Assembly: GCA_007132365.1 (NCBI GenBank)
Contig: SLOS01000228.1
Span: 1 to 14,756, forward strand
Source of the DNA: Bacteroidales bacterium
GTDB taxonomy: Bacteria > Bacteroidota > Bacteroidia > Bacteroidales > PUMT01
Direction of reading: 5' to 3'
Length of the DNA stretch: 14,756 bases
Positions within the stretch are counted from its first letter, which is position 1; every line of letters starts with the position of its first letter. A program made the translations under genes and the position numbers. Below, one piece after another: positions 7,921-14,416 of this stretch. The notes beneath the pieces are model-generated. The model worked only from the letters and a program-made list of their open reading frames with translations. It searched no databases and had not been told where the DNA came from.

Positions 7921-9261
7921 ATGAAAAAGGCACCCCCAAAAAAGGAAAGAGTGACATGCAAGAAGTGTTTGATGCCTTTCGAGGAAAGGTTTATCAACAA
8001 GAACGGTGAATGCGTAATCTGCGATGAATACCGGAAAAAATGGCTTAATCGTGACTATGAAGAAAAAGAGAAAGAACTTAAGCAAATCTTTGAACACTAC
8101 AGGCAAAGGAATAAAGATCACAAGTACGATTCGATAGTAGCTTTTTCAGGCGGAAAGGATAGCGTATACGCCCTCTATCTGATTACCAGGAAGTATGGTA
8201 TGCGGCCTCTTGTTGTAACGGCAGACAACGGATTGCTGACACCTTTTGCGAGAGCTAATATGAAGAAAGTCATCGACCAGTTCGGTGTTGACCACATTGT
8301 TGTAACCCGCGACCAGGAGGAACTGAAGTCAATATACCGGGCTTATTTTAAGAAGACAAAAAACTTCTGTGAAATATGTTATCTGACTATCCACAGTGCT
8401 TTGGGGCAAGCTGCTTTGGAGCACGATGTTCCGCTTATCATCACCGGTTTTGCATTCAAGGTAGATTCCTCACATTTCCGTGCAGCTCATCGCTATTGTT
8501 TTGAAGACTCCTTTGCGAAGATTGTAAAGGACTCTATCCCTGCTGAGATATATGAGAAGTATATAACCAAGCAGGCACGTGCAGATAACCAGTTTCATCT
8601 TTTGCACCTGTTTGATTATATCAACCATGTGGACAAGGAAATATATCACGTACTTGAGAATGAGCTTGGCTGGGATAGCAATAAACGGGAAGATAAACAT
8701 ATGGACTGCAGGTTTCACCACATGCTGGGTTACCTGAGAATGATTAATGGCGACCTGACTTCCCTGGCACTGATGACACCAGCAGCTTTATTGCGGGACG
8801 GGCAAATTACAGTTGAAGAGTTTCACGAACAACTGGCAAAAGAAAAGGATCTGTTTAAAAATGTGGACAAAAAACAATTAGAGGAATTTTTAGATTTTTT
8901 CGGAGTCGATGAAGAATTTCTGACCTCAAATCCTGATTGTCCGGAATTGGCTGAAATTCTTGTATATGAAAGCGATATCGAAAACCTCATAAAGTCTGAA
9001 CGTAATAAGGGAGCGGATAATTTGACTTTGATCAAATTGCTGTTCGATAGTATTCGACCCGAACTCAAGAGAGATGGTGGTGACATCCGTATAATCAGTT
9101 TCAATGAGCAGCTATTGAGGATCGAACTATTGGGAGCCTGCAGGGCATGTACGATTGCCGATCAGGTTATGATGAGGTATCTGGAGCACCTTATTCGCAC
9201 ATACATTTCTGAAGATATCATACTTGAGAACGTGAAGCCCCTTGCTCCTTTCTCCCGGTAA
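7921..9261 (+). CDS. PP-loop sugar amidotransferase-like protein fused to a C-terminal Nfu iron-sulfur domain
   Basis: This 446-residue protein has two parts. The first resembles N-acetyl sugar amidotransferases (WbpG/PseA type): a zinc-like pair CKKC (13-16) and CVIC (31-34), then the ATP pyrophosphatase P-loop AFSGGKDSVYALY (74-86). Further cysteines (150 and 153 as CEIC, then 193 and 263) recall the Fe-S cysteines of TtcA/TtuA-type sulfur-transfer enzymes. A helix-rich linker (about 300-370) leads to an Nfu domain: LFDSIRPELKRDGGDIRI (374-391) and LLGACRACTI (403-412), where Cys407-x-x-Cys410 is the cluster-binding pair. PP-loop enzymes adenylate a carbonyl and replace oxygen with nitrogen or sulfur. 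No HisH/HisF ammonia-channel partners, which WbpG needs, are present. An Fe-S-dependent sulfur or amide transfer onto a sugar is inferred. It starts 27 bases after the aminotransferase. Confidence 0.85.
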   Translation: MKKAPPKKERVTCKKCLMPFEERFINKNGECVICDEYRKKWLNRDYEEKEKELKQIFEHYRQRNKDHKYDSIVAFSGGKDSVYALYLITRKYGMRPLVVTADNGLLTPFARANMKKVIDQFGVDHIVVTRDQEELKSIYRAYFKKTKNFCEICYLTIHSALGQAALEHDVPLIITGFAFKVDSSHFRAAHRYCFEDSFAKIVKDSIPAEIYEKYITKQARADNQFHLLHLFDYINHVDKEIYHVLENELGWDSNKREDKHMDCRFHHMLGYLRMINGDLTSLALMTPAALLRDGQITVEEFHEQLAKEKDLFKNVDKKQLEEFLDFFGVDEEFLTSNPDCPELAEILVYESDIENLIKSERNKGADNLTLIKLLFDSIRPELKRDGGDIRIISFNEQLLRIELLGACRACTIADQVMMRYLEHLIRTYISEDIILENVKPLAPFSR

Positions 9262-9288
9262 TAATCATGAATAAAAACAGGTCTTGTA

Positions 9289-10275
9289 ATGATACGTAAC
9301 TCATGGATTCCACTCGATGATCGGTCGGTGTGGAGGGATATCCTGGGGGGTATTCCCCATGCCTTCGGTCACACATGGGAAAGTTGTTATGCTATGTCGT
9401 TGAGTACCGGCTACAACACCTATTTGTACACTTTCGAAGCAGACGGGGTACTTATAGTTTGTCCAATTGCAGAACGTTCTTTCGGTGGTCATATTGACAT
9501 CCTAACACCTTATGGATTTTCAGGTTTCACTGGAAACGGATCGTATCCGGACTTTCCGAAGCACTGGAAGCAGGAAGCTGCCAGGCGGAAATATGTCTGC
9601 GGCTATATTGGCCTCAACCCGATTCTTAACGATCACGGATACCATATACCAGAGGATGCATATACCTACAACTGTATCTACGCCATTGATCTGAGTCTTG
9701 AGCTTGAAGAGTTATATACACGTCTTTCCACGAACCGCAAACGTCAGTTGCGTTCAACTGAAAAAAACATAAAAATTATTTTCAATCGAAAAAGACTTCT
9801 GGCCTTCATTCTCGGGTACTATTCCGATTTCTACCGGCGCAAAGGAGCTTCGGCTGTTTACCATTTTTCACCCGAAACTATTAAAGAACTGGTATCCTGG
9901 GATAACGTCATACTTTTGGGTGCAGAAGGAAAAGATGGCATAGAAGAGGTCATGATGCTCGCATTTACTCAATTTGTAGGTGAATACATTATGAGTATTT
10001 CAAGTGACGATTCACGTCGGCACACAGTAGCTTTGCTCTGGAAAGCAGTACATATTTTGAAGGAAAGGGGAGTAAACTGGTTTAATCTTGGGGGAGGTAT
10101 CCGGCCTGGTGACGGGGTTGCGCAGTTTAAAGAAAGGTTTGGTGGAAAGGTTTTTCCTTTTCAAAGTTTAAAACAAATATACAATACTGAACTTTATACC
10201 ACTCTCTGCAATCAAACACACAACAATCCTGAAGATATTGAAGGTTACTTTCCACCATATCATGCCGGGAAATAG
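9289..10275 (+). CDS. FemAB/BioF2-type GNAT acyltransferase
   Basis: This 328-residue protein looks like the double-GNAT FemAB/BioF2-like acyltransferase family. The second half is diagnostic: a basic helix TNRKRQLRSTEKN (148-160), a strand pair around EEVMMLAF and GEYIMSISSDD, then a helix ALLWKAVHILKERGVNWFNLGGG (248-270) and GDGVAQFKERFGG (274-286). Related proteins use aminoacyl-tRNA or acyl-CoA/ACP to acylate amino groups on cell-wall precursors or sugars. In this setting, N-acylation of the amino sugar made by the upstream aminotransferase is the simplest idea. The ATG at 9289 is preferred because an earlier ATG at 9267 runs into a stop after ten codons. It sits 27 bases after the PP-loop/Nfu gene. 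The exact donor is not visible in the sequence. Confidence 0.78.
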   Translation: MIRNSWIPLDDRSVWRDILGGIPHAFGHTWESCYAMSLSTGYNTYLYTFEADGVLIVCPIAERSFGGHIDILTPYGFSGFTGNGSYPDFPKHWKQEAARRKYVCGYIGLNPILNDHGYHIPEDAYTYNCIYAIDLSLELEELYTRLSTNRKRQLRSTEKNIKIIFNRKRLLAFILGYYSDFYRRKGASAVYHFSPETIKELVSWDNVILLGAEGKDGIEEVMMLAFTQFVGEYIMSISSDDSRRHTVALLWKAVHILKERGVNWFNLGGGIRPGDGVAQFKERFGGKVFPFQSLKQIYNTELYTTLCNQTHNNPEDIEGYFPPYHAGK

Positions 10276-10308
10276 CGTAGACTTTTATTTAATTATGATT
10301 ATCATTTA

Positions 10309-10361
10309 GCCAGCTGGCAAAGCTATTTAACTTCAACATTGGGTGCAGCAATATGCTGAAG
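10309..10361 (+). repeat. Two short inverted repeats in the gap before the methyltransferase gene
   Basis: The 146-base gap 10276-10421 contains a perfect 10-bp palindrome GCCAGCTGGC (10309-10318) and a hairpin CAGCA-ATA-TGCTG (10346-10358), the latter nested in CTTCA (10331-10335) and TGAAG (10357-10361) as an alternative pairing. No T-run follows, so a terminator is not supported. They may mark a boundary between transcription units or bind a regulator. I find no consensus promoter in this gap. Confidence 0.3.
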
Positions 10362-10421
10362 GGAGTTTGTAGGTGTTATTTACGCAATTATTAACATTAT
10401 TTTTAATAAATTAATTAAAAC

Positions 10422-11612
10422 ATGAAAAGGATTAAATCTTCCGGAAACAACAAATGTGATATTTGTGAAAGCAATAACTGGCTTAAATTGCCTGATCCTG
10501 CTCCATCACACTCAGTTACAACATCCGGGAAAATAATAGATCAACCACTTGGTAAATCATTATGCTCTAAGTGCGGTTTTGTTCAGCGAAATCTGTTCCT
10601 GTTTCTGGGGCATACCGATTACTACCATGAAGAGTATGCATCCTATTACGAACGTCCGGGAACTGAAGAATACCACAGGAAAAGATACCAGGCCCTTCTG
10701 GGATGGATGAGCAGATATTTGCCTGAAAATCACGAATTTAAAACTGTTCTTGATGTGGGCTGCGGACAGGGATGGATGATGGATGAAATGTTGTCCAGAT
10801 ACCATGATATTGAGATCAGTGGCATCGAACCCAATAAACATAATTCAGATATTGCAAAGCGGAAAGGCCATTCAATAACAGAAACCACAATCGAACAATC
10901 AGCAGATAACAAAACTTATGATCTGATCTATTCAAACAATGTGCTCCAGCATGTAAACGATGTAAAGGGGTTCCTGTATAATATGAAGATACGATTAAAC
11001 GAGCAAGGTGTTATTATTGTAACCTGTCCCGATGGTTCGAGACCGAGCATTGATTTGCTCTGGTCTGACCACAACCACTCCCTTTTACCTGAGCACCTTG
11101 TAAGGCTGGGTCGTAAACTGGGGTTTGAGAAAGTATACGTGACCCAGTCCGACAATAACCCTTCAATTCCTCCTGCTCAATTATTGGTAATGAGCAACAA
11201 CCCGGTATATTCAGGATCATCTTTGGAAGAAGCACGGGTTCCGGTCAGAGAAATAAACCACGATTACAAAAGTAAATCCGAATACCTCGAGTCCTTCAGA
11301 AAATTGAACAAATACCTGGCAAAAAGAATTTCCGGCTATTCGAATGTTTATAATTTCGGTGCCAGTTACTGGACATCTGTAATTGCTGCGTATTGCCCCG
11401 ATTACTGGAAGCGGGTTGAGGCTTGTGTGATTGATACACAGGATAGCGTCAATGAATTCATGGGCAAGAAGATCATTGAGTTGAAATCATTGAGAAAAAC
11501 AGATCAAAATGTAATGGTGTTGGGTACTGCACCAAACAGTCATACAGCACTGGAAAACAGATTAAACGAATATTCAAAAATAATTAAATGGGATAGTTTT
11601 TTCAATTATTAG
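10422..11612 (+). CDS. Zinc-domain SAM-dependent methyltransferase (sugar C-methyltransferase architecture)
   Basis: This 396-residue protein has the three-part layout of sugar C-methyltransferases. A zinc-binding N-terminal domain shows CDIC (12-15) and CSKC (48-51). A class I SAM domain follows, with motif I TVLDVGCGQGWMM (108-120), the acidic end of strand 2 in ISGIEPN, and the strand-4 region YDLIYSNNVLQHV (166-178). A C-terminal domain (about 280-396), including YNFGASYWTSVIAAY and QNVMVLGTAP, resembles the C-terminal half of the TylC3-like enzymes, which has a nucleotide-like fold. Such enzymes methylate a carbon of a keto-sugar nucleotide; many relatives in glycan loci have unknown targets. 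It is the last of the GC-richer block and is separated from its neighbours by 146 and 232 bases. The zinc cysteines are complete. Confidence 0.85.
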   Translation: MKRIKSSGNNKCDICESNNWLKLPDPAPSHSVTTSGKIIDQPLGKSLCSKCGFVQRNLFLFLGHTDYYHEEYASYYERPGTEEYHRKRYQALLGWMSRYLPENHEFKTVLDVGCGQGWMMDEMLSRYHDIEISGIEPNKHNSDIAKRKGHSITETTIEQSADNKTYDLIYSNNVLQHVNDVKGFLYNMKIRLNEQGVIIVTCPDGSRPSIDLLWSDHNHSLLPEHLVRLGRKLGFEKVYVTQSDNNPSIPPAQLLVMSNNPVYSGSSLEEARVPVREINHDYKSKSEYLESFRKLNKYLAKRISGYSNVYNFGASYWTSVIAAYCPDYWKRVEACVIDTQDSVNEFMGKKIIELKSLRKTDQNVMVLGTAPNSHTALENRLNEYSKIIKWDSFFNY

Positions 11613-11844
11613 TGAATTGCTACTGATCAGAGCTATTGATATAAATTGAGGTGGTTTTTATACATTTAATAGAAATCTTTTATTCTTTAAAAAACCCATC
11701 AGCTCTCTTCACAAAATTCAATGAATTTTACATCATATGTGTTATGCATGAAGCTCATATAATTTACATGTAAAATCGAACGAAGGTCAAAATATTGTCA
11801 TGATAAGATACATAAGGCCAATTACTTGATAAAAAATATTTTTT

Positions 11845-12555
11845 ATGAAAGTAGCCATAATGCAACCTTATTTTTTTCCTTATATTGGTTATTTCCAGCT
11901 TATAAACTCTGTTGATCTTTTTGTTTTCTATGATGATGTAAATTTCGTAAAACAATCCTGGATCAACCGGAACTACATATTGTTAGATAAAAAAAAACAC
12001 CTGTTAACCGTTCCCTGTAAGTCAATAAGTCAAAATAAACCGATTAACGTTATAGAAATTGATAAAGAGAACAGATGTTTTAAAACTATTCTGTTAACAA
12101 TTGATATTGCATATCGTAAGGAAGCGCCATATTTCAGTTCTGTCTTTCCTGTTATCGAAAATGCGATGACCTCAAATTCCGGCTCAATATCCGGTCTTGC
12201 TATTGAAAGTATTGTATCTACATGCAAGTATTTAAATATTCAGACAAAATTTATGGTCGCCTCTGAAAGCTTCTCAGAAACGATCGGGCAAGGAAAGTCT
12301 GGCAGGTTGAAATCCATATGTAAAAACCTGGGGGCGGATGAATATATCAATGCCATCGGTGGAATTGAACTATACGATAAAAAAGAATTCAATGAATATG
12401 GAATAAATCTGTCATTTATAAAAAATTCGAATAATTTATCCTATTCACAAGGCAGAAATCAGCAATTTATTCCCAACCTCTCAATAATTGATGTTATGAT
12501 GTTCAATCCAGTTCAGGAAATTACTCAAATGATTGAAAATTATGAATTGGTATGA
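11845..12555 (+). CDS. WbqC-family protein
   Basis: This 236-residue protein is a clear WbqC-family member. Its start MKVAIMQPYFFPYIGYFQLI (1-20) and the following FYDDVNFVKQSWINRN (28-43) are the hallmark segments of the family, and the length is typical. WbqC proteins are widespread in O-antigen and capsule loci and are presumed to act in modifying or transferring an unusual amino sugar, but no reaction is established, so I assign none. Their recurrent company with DegT aminotransferases and methyltransferases is also seen here. The gene is AT-rich, unlike the block at 5382-11612, and is separated from the methyltransferase by 232 bases, so it may be transcribed separately or be a later addition. 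The ATG at 11845 directly follows an A/T palindrome (11831-11844). It is the last gene of the locus. Confidence 0.92.
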   Translation: MKVAIMQPYFFPYIGYFQLINSVDLFVFYDDVNFVKQSWINRNYILLDKKKHLLTVPCKSISQNKPINVIEIDKENRCFKTILLTIDIAYRKEAPYFSSVFPVIENAMTSNSGSISGLAIESIVSTCKYLNIQTKFMVASESFSETIGQGKSGRLKSICKNLGADEYINAIGGIELYDKKEFNEYGINLSFIKNSNNLSYSQGRNQQFIPNLSIIDVMMFNPVQEITQMIENYELV

Positions 12556-12580
12556 GAATTGATATAGTAAAATATAAAAA

Positions 12581-12606
12581 GGGCTATCCCGATTTTGAGA
12601 TAGCCC
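12581..12606 (-). terminator. Rho-independent-type terminator of the minus-strand lipoprotein gene
   Basis: GGGCTATC (12581-12588) pairs with GATAGCCC (12599-12606) around a 10-nt loop. Read on the minus strand, the stem is followed by TTTTTATATTTT (complement of 12569-12580), a good U-tract, and it lies 31 bases past the stop of the lipoprotein gene. On the plus strand the bases after it are A-rich, so ending of WbqC transcripts here would be weaker, though the hairpin sits 25 bases after that gene. Confidence 0.85.
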
Positions 12607-12637
12607 CATAAAAAAAATGTTTATTGATCGACAATCT

Positions 12638-13795
12638 TTATTCGCATACCTTGAAAAACATTGCCCAGCTTCCTCTTGGGGTGAACAGGCAACCCTGCCC
12701 CCATGCAGTTTCTTCCCGTTCTTCAGGTTCGCAAGGTAGTGGATATGATATTAAAATATTTTGTTTATCACCATAATCGAGGGCAATGCCAATTCTTTCT
12801 CCGCAACCAGGCACAAACCCTTCACCCAGATCAAGTGCCATATCATAAAGTTTCTTGGCTTTATTCCACCAGTCCTGTTCTTCCCAGGGTTCTTCAGTGT
12901 TATAACCATCCAGATATAAATATTCCAGCCATCTTGGTTCATTATCGTCAAGAAGCCAATATATTGCTATCTGTAAATCCCCCCAGGTGTACACAAATTC
13001 ACCATCATCCATACCTGCATAAACATTGTTTAGAAGCCAGTTAACCTTATCAAAATTTTCAGGAATACTTACAATGCCTTCCGGTAAAAATCCATATGTG
13101 CTAAAAGCTGTAGGTGAAGCAATGTACACAGACAATACAGTCCCTTCTATGCACCAAGCATCATAAGTTCCATCCAGAAAAGACCCACCAGAAATTGTAA
13201 TATCATCATAGTAAGATCTGTTACCAGGTGCAGGACCTCCTCCCAGATTAACATCTACAAGCAGCCCGTCTTCAGGAAACATTGCATTAAATGCATCCAG
13301 ATCAACAACTCCTCCTTCGCCTTCGCCTGGTCCCACCACAACGGCATGTGCTGCAATGTAATAACATCCATCTGAGGGTTCCGGATCTATATCACCTTTA
13401 GGAATTGTATATGTAACTTCATCTGTGTAAAGATCATCATCGCCATAATCAAAATTCCCAATCTGGGGATTGCCTCCACGGTTTGTGACCTGAGCACGTA
13501 AATCTTCCTCGCTTGCTGCAATATGCAGGTGTGTTTCTGTTATGAACCAGCCTTCGTCGGTCGTATAGGTAACGACAATGTCGTCACCAACAAATTCAAC
13601 TGTTACCAGGCCAACCGTATCGGTCTGGCCGGCAATCAGGGGTGTTTCTCCATCATCAATAAGACACCCCGGCTCATTTAAAGTTGCAATTACACGGTTC
13701 TTCAGATTGTCATCATTAACAATCAACTCATCCTTTTGACAGGCTGCAAATATGAGCCCGAACATGGGGAGAATAAACCAAAGTTTTGTTTTCAT
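12638..13795 (-). CDS. Surface lipoprotein with a putative Cys-Gln thioester domain
   Basis: This 385-residue protein carries a lipoprotein signal (KLWFILPMFGLIFAAC, Cys19), and the residues after it, CQKDEL, fit the Lys-(Asp/Glu)2 surface-export signal described for Bacteroidota lipoproteins. Residues 60-155 form a beta-rich module with ITETHLHIA (85-93) and CYYIAAHAVV (144-153), seen in other secreted proteins of the phylum. Residues 195-350 resemble a thioester domain: YDAWCIE (Cys215), then KVNWLLNNVYAG (250-261) and WGDLQIAIYWLLDD (Gln275). In such adhesins the Cys and Gln side chains form a reactive thioester that bonds covalently to host or surface molecules. The protein ends with a short Trp/aromatic tail (TAWGQGCLFTPRGSWAMFF). 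It points away from both neighbours and looks unrelated to the sugar locus. No Bacteroidota consensus promoter was seen upstream. The thioester call is by motif only. Confidence 0.68.
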   Translation of the reverse strand: MKTKLWFILPMFGLIFAACQKDELIVNDDNLKNRVIATLNEPGCLIDDGETPLIAGQTDTVGLVTVEFVGDDIVVTYTTDEGWFITETHLHIAASEEDLRAQVTNRGGNPQIGNFDYGDDDLYTDEVTYTIPKGDIDPEPSDGCYYIAAHAVVVGPGEGEGGVVDLDAFNAMFPEDGLLVDVNLGGGPAPGNRSYYDDITISGGSFLDGTYDAWCIEGTVLSVYIASPTAFSTYGFLPEGIVSIPENFDKVNWLLNNVYAGMDDGEFVYTWGDLQIAIYWLLDDNEPRWLEYLYLDGYNTEEPWEEQDWWNKAKKLYDMALDLGEGFVPGCGERIGIALDYGDKQNILISYPLPCEPEEREETAWGQGCLFTPRGSWAMFFKVCE

Positions 13796-14084
13796 AAAAT
13801 AAGGGCTTTAGTTGGACATTCATTAATATTTAAAAATATTATTGGTTGATAAGTATATGTTATTTGATCAGATTTGAATTAATACATCTTAATAAATACC
13901 TGAACACTATTTTTAAATCAATTTCAATCATTTATACTTTGTAAAGCATATAAAAGACACATATTAATATTATATAAAGATATGTTAATCATGTAAATAT
14001 TGCTTTATTCAGGTATCTGTATTTGATTATTATCTTAAAAGTAGTGACCAATGTATTTTTTCAATAGACCATTTTTTTTTAATC
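13796..14084. other. AT-rich gene-free stretch, nothing recognised
   Basis: This is the left part of the 600-base gap between the divergent lipoprotein and ornithine aminotransferase genes. It is strongly AT-rich with no believable coding frame, no tRNA-like fold and no TAnnTTTG-type promoter for the minus-strand gene. A 9-bp inverted repeat (13896-13904 with 14008-14016) is present, but its arms are 103 bases apart and it could be chance. Confidence 0.5.
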
Positions 14085-14277
14085 AAGCGTGATAAGATTT
14101 GGGTCATCCAACATATGAGGTAGGTTCAACCCCCGATCCTTGTTGTGTGCTGCATTCATTCAACGCGCACGATATTCGGTGAAAGTCATGTCGGAAGACC
14201 CCTTCATCCTAAGGGTGGAAATATAATTCTGAAATACTTGCCTGGCCAAATGGCTTTGACCTGGTAAGGGGTTTCCA
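14085..14277. other. GC-richer structured island of unknown nature (RNA, decayed gene or dispersed repeat)
   Basis: This stretch stands out from its very AT-rich flanks. GGAA-g-ACCCCTT (14193-14204, one bulged base) pairs with AAGGGGTTTCC (14266-14276), closing an 84-nt segment that contains smaller stems CATCC/GGGTG (14205-14217) and GCC-AAAT-GGC (14245-14254). To the left, GTGTGC (14145-14150) pairs with GCGCAC (14165-14170), extendable by G-U pairs. Several frames on both strands are open for about 25-47 codons without a start, including a minus-strand ORF of 26 codons beginning MNAAHNKDRGLNLPH. That pattern suits a non-coding RNA, a dispersed repeat or a decayed gene more than a live gene. 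It lies upstream of, and outside, the transcript expected from the promoter at 14316. I cannot name it. Confidence 0.4.
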
Positions 14278-14315
14278 GATTAAACTAATATATTTTTTTC
14301 AAAAGTATTGTCACC

Positions 14316-14346
14316 TTTGTTTAAAAACTTTAAATGGTTAATTTTG
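14316..14346 (+). promoter_or_regulatory. Bacteroidota-type promoter of the ornithine aminotransferase gene
   Basis: TTTG at 14316-14319 (-33 box) and TAATTTTG at 14339-14346 (-7 box, pattern TAnnTTTG) are separated by exactly 19 nt, a full match to the promoter consensus of the primary sigma factor in Bacteroidota. Transcription would start at about 14350-14355, giving a leader of about 60-65 nt before the ATG. No hairpin or riboswitch is evident in that leader. Confidence 0.75.
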
Positions 14347-14416
14347 GGAAAAGATATTCAGCAGGTTTCAAAACAAAGAGAAACAATATTTTTTAATCTC
14401 TAAAAATCATATGTAT

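Noticed and set aside
7921..9261. Ordinary WbpG/PseA amidotransferase with HisH/HisF-type ammonia partners.
   Set aside because: No HisH- or HisF-like gene is present anywhere in the window, and the C-terminal Nfu-like domain is not part of those enzymes; partners outside the window cannot be excluded.
11629..11706. Two-part pairing AGAGCT/AGCTCT and GGTTTTT/AAAAACC after the methyltransferase gene, possibly a terminator.
   Set aside because: The two stems are separated by 18 unpaired bases on one side and only a few on the other, and no T-run follows, so it is not convincing.
11763..11844. Perfect palindromes TTTACATGTAAA (11763-11774) and AAAAAATATTTTTT (11831-11844) before the WbqC gene.
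   Set aside because: Both are low-complexity A/T sequences in AT-rich DNA; no operator function can be supported from one copy each.
12703..13044. A 113-codon plus-strand reading frame opposite the lipoprotein gene.
   Set aside because: It is antisense to a well-supported coding frame with a signal peptide and domain motifs, and its own translation shows no recognisable protein features.
13896..14016. Inverted repeat ATACCTGAA / TTCAGGTAT with a 103-base spacer.
   Set aside because: Nine matching bases at this distance within about 600 AT-rich bases are expected roughly by chance, and nothing element-like lies between them.
14117..14140. GGTTCAACCCCC resembles the T-arm of a tRNA.
   Set aside because: The flanking bases do not form a five-pair T-stem, and no anticodon, D-arm or acceptor stem can be drawn around it.
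14193..14277. On the minus strand ACCAGGTC followed by GCC-AUUU-GGC looks a little like the conserved hairpin of bacterial SRP RNA.
   Set aside because: The GNRA-type tetraloop and the AGCAGCC side of the internal loop are missing, so the resemblance is limited to a few bases.
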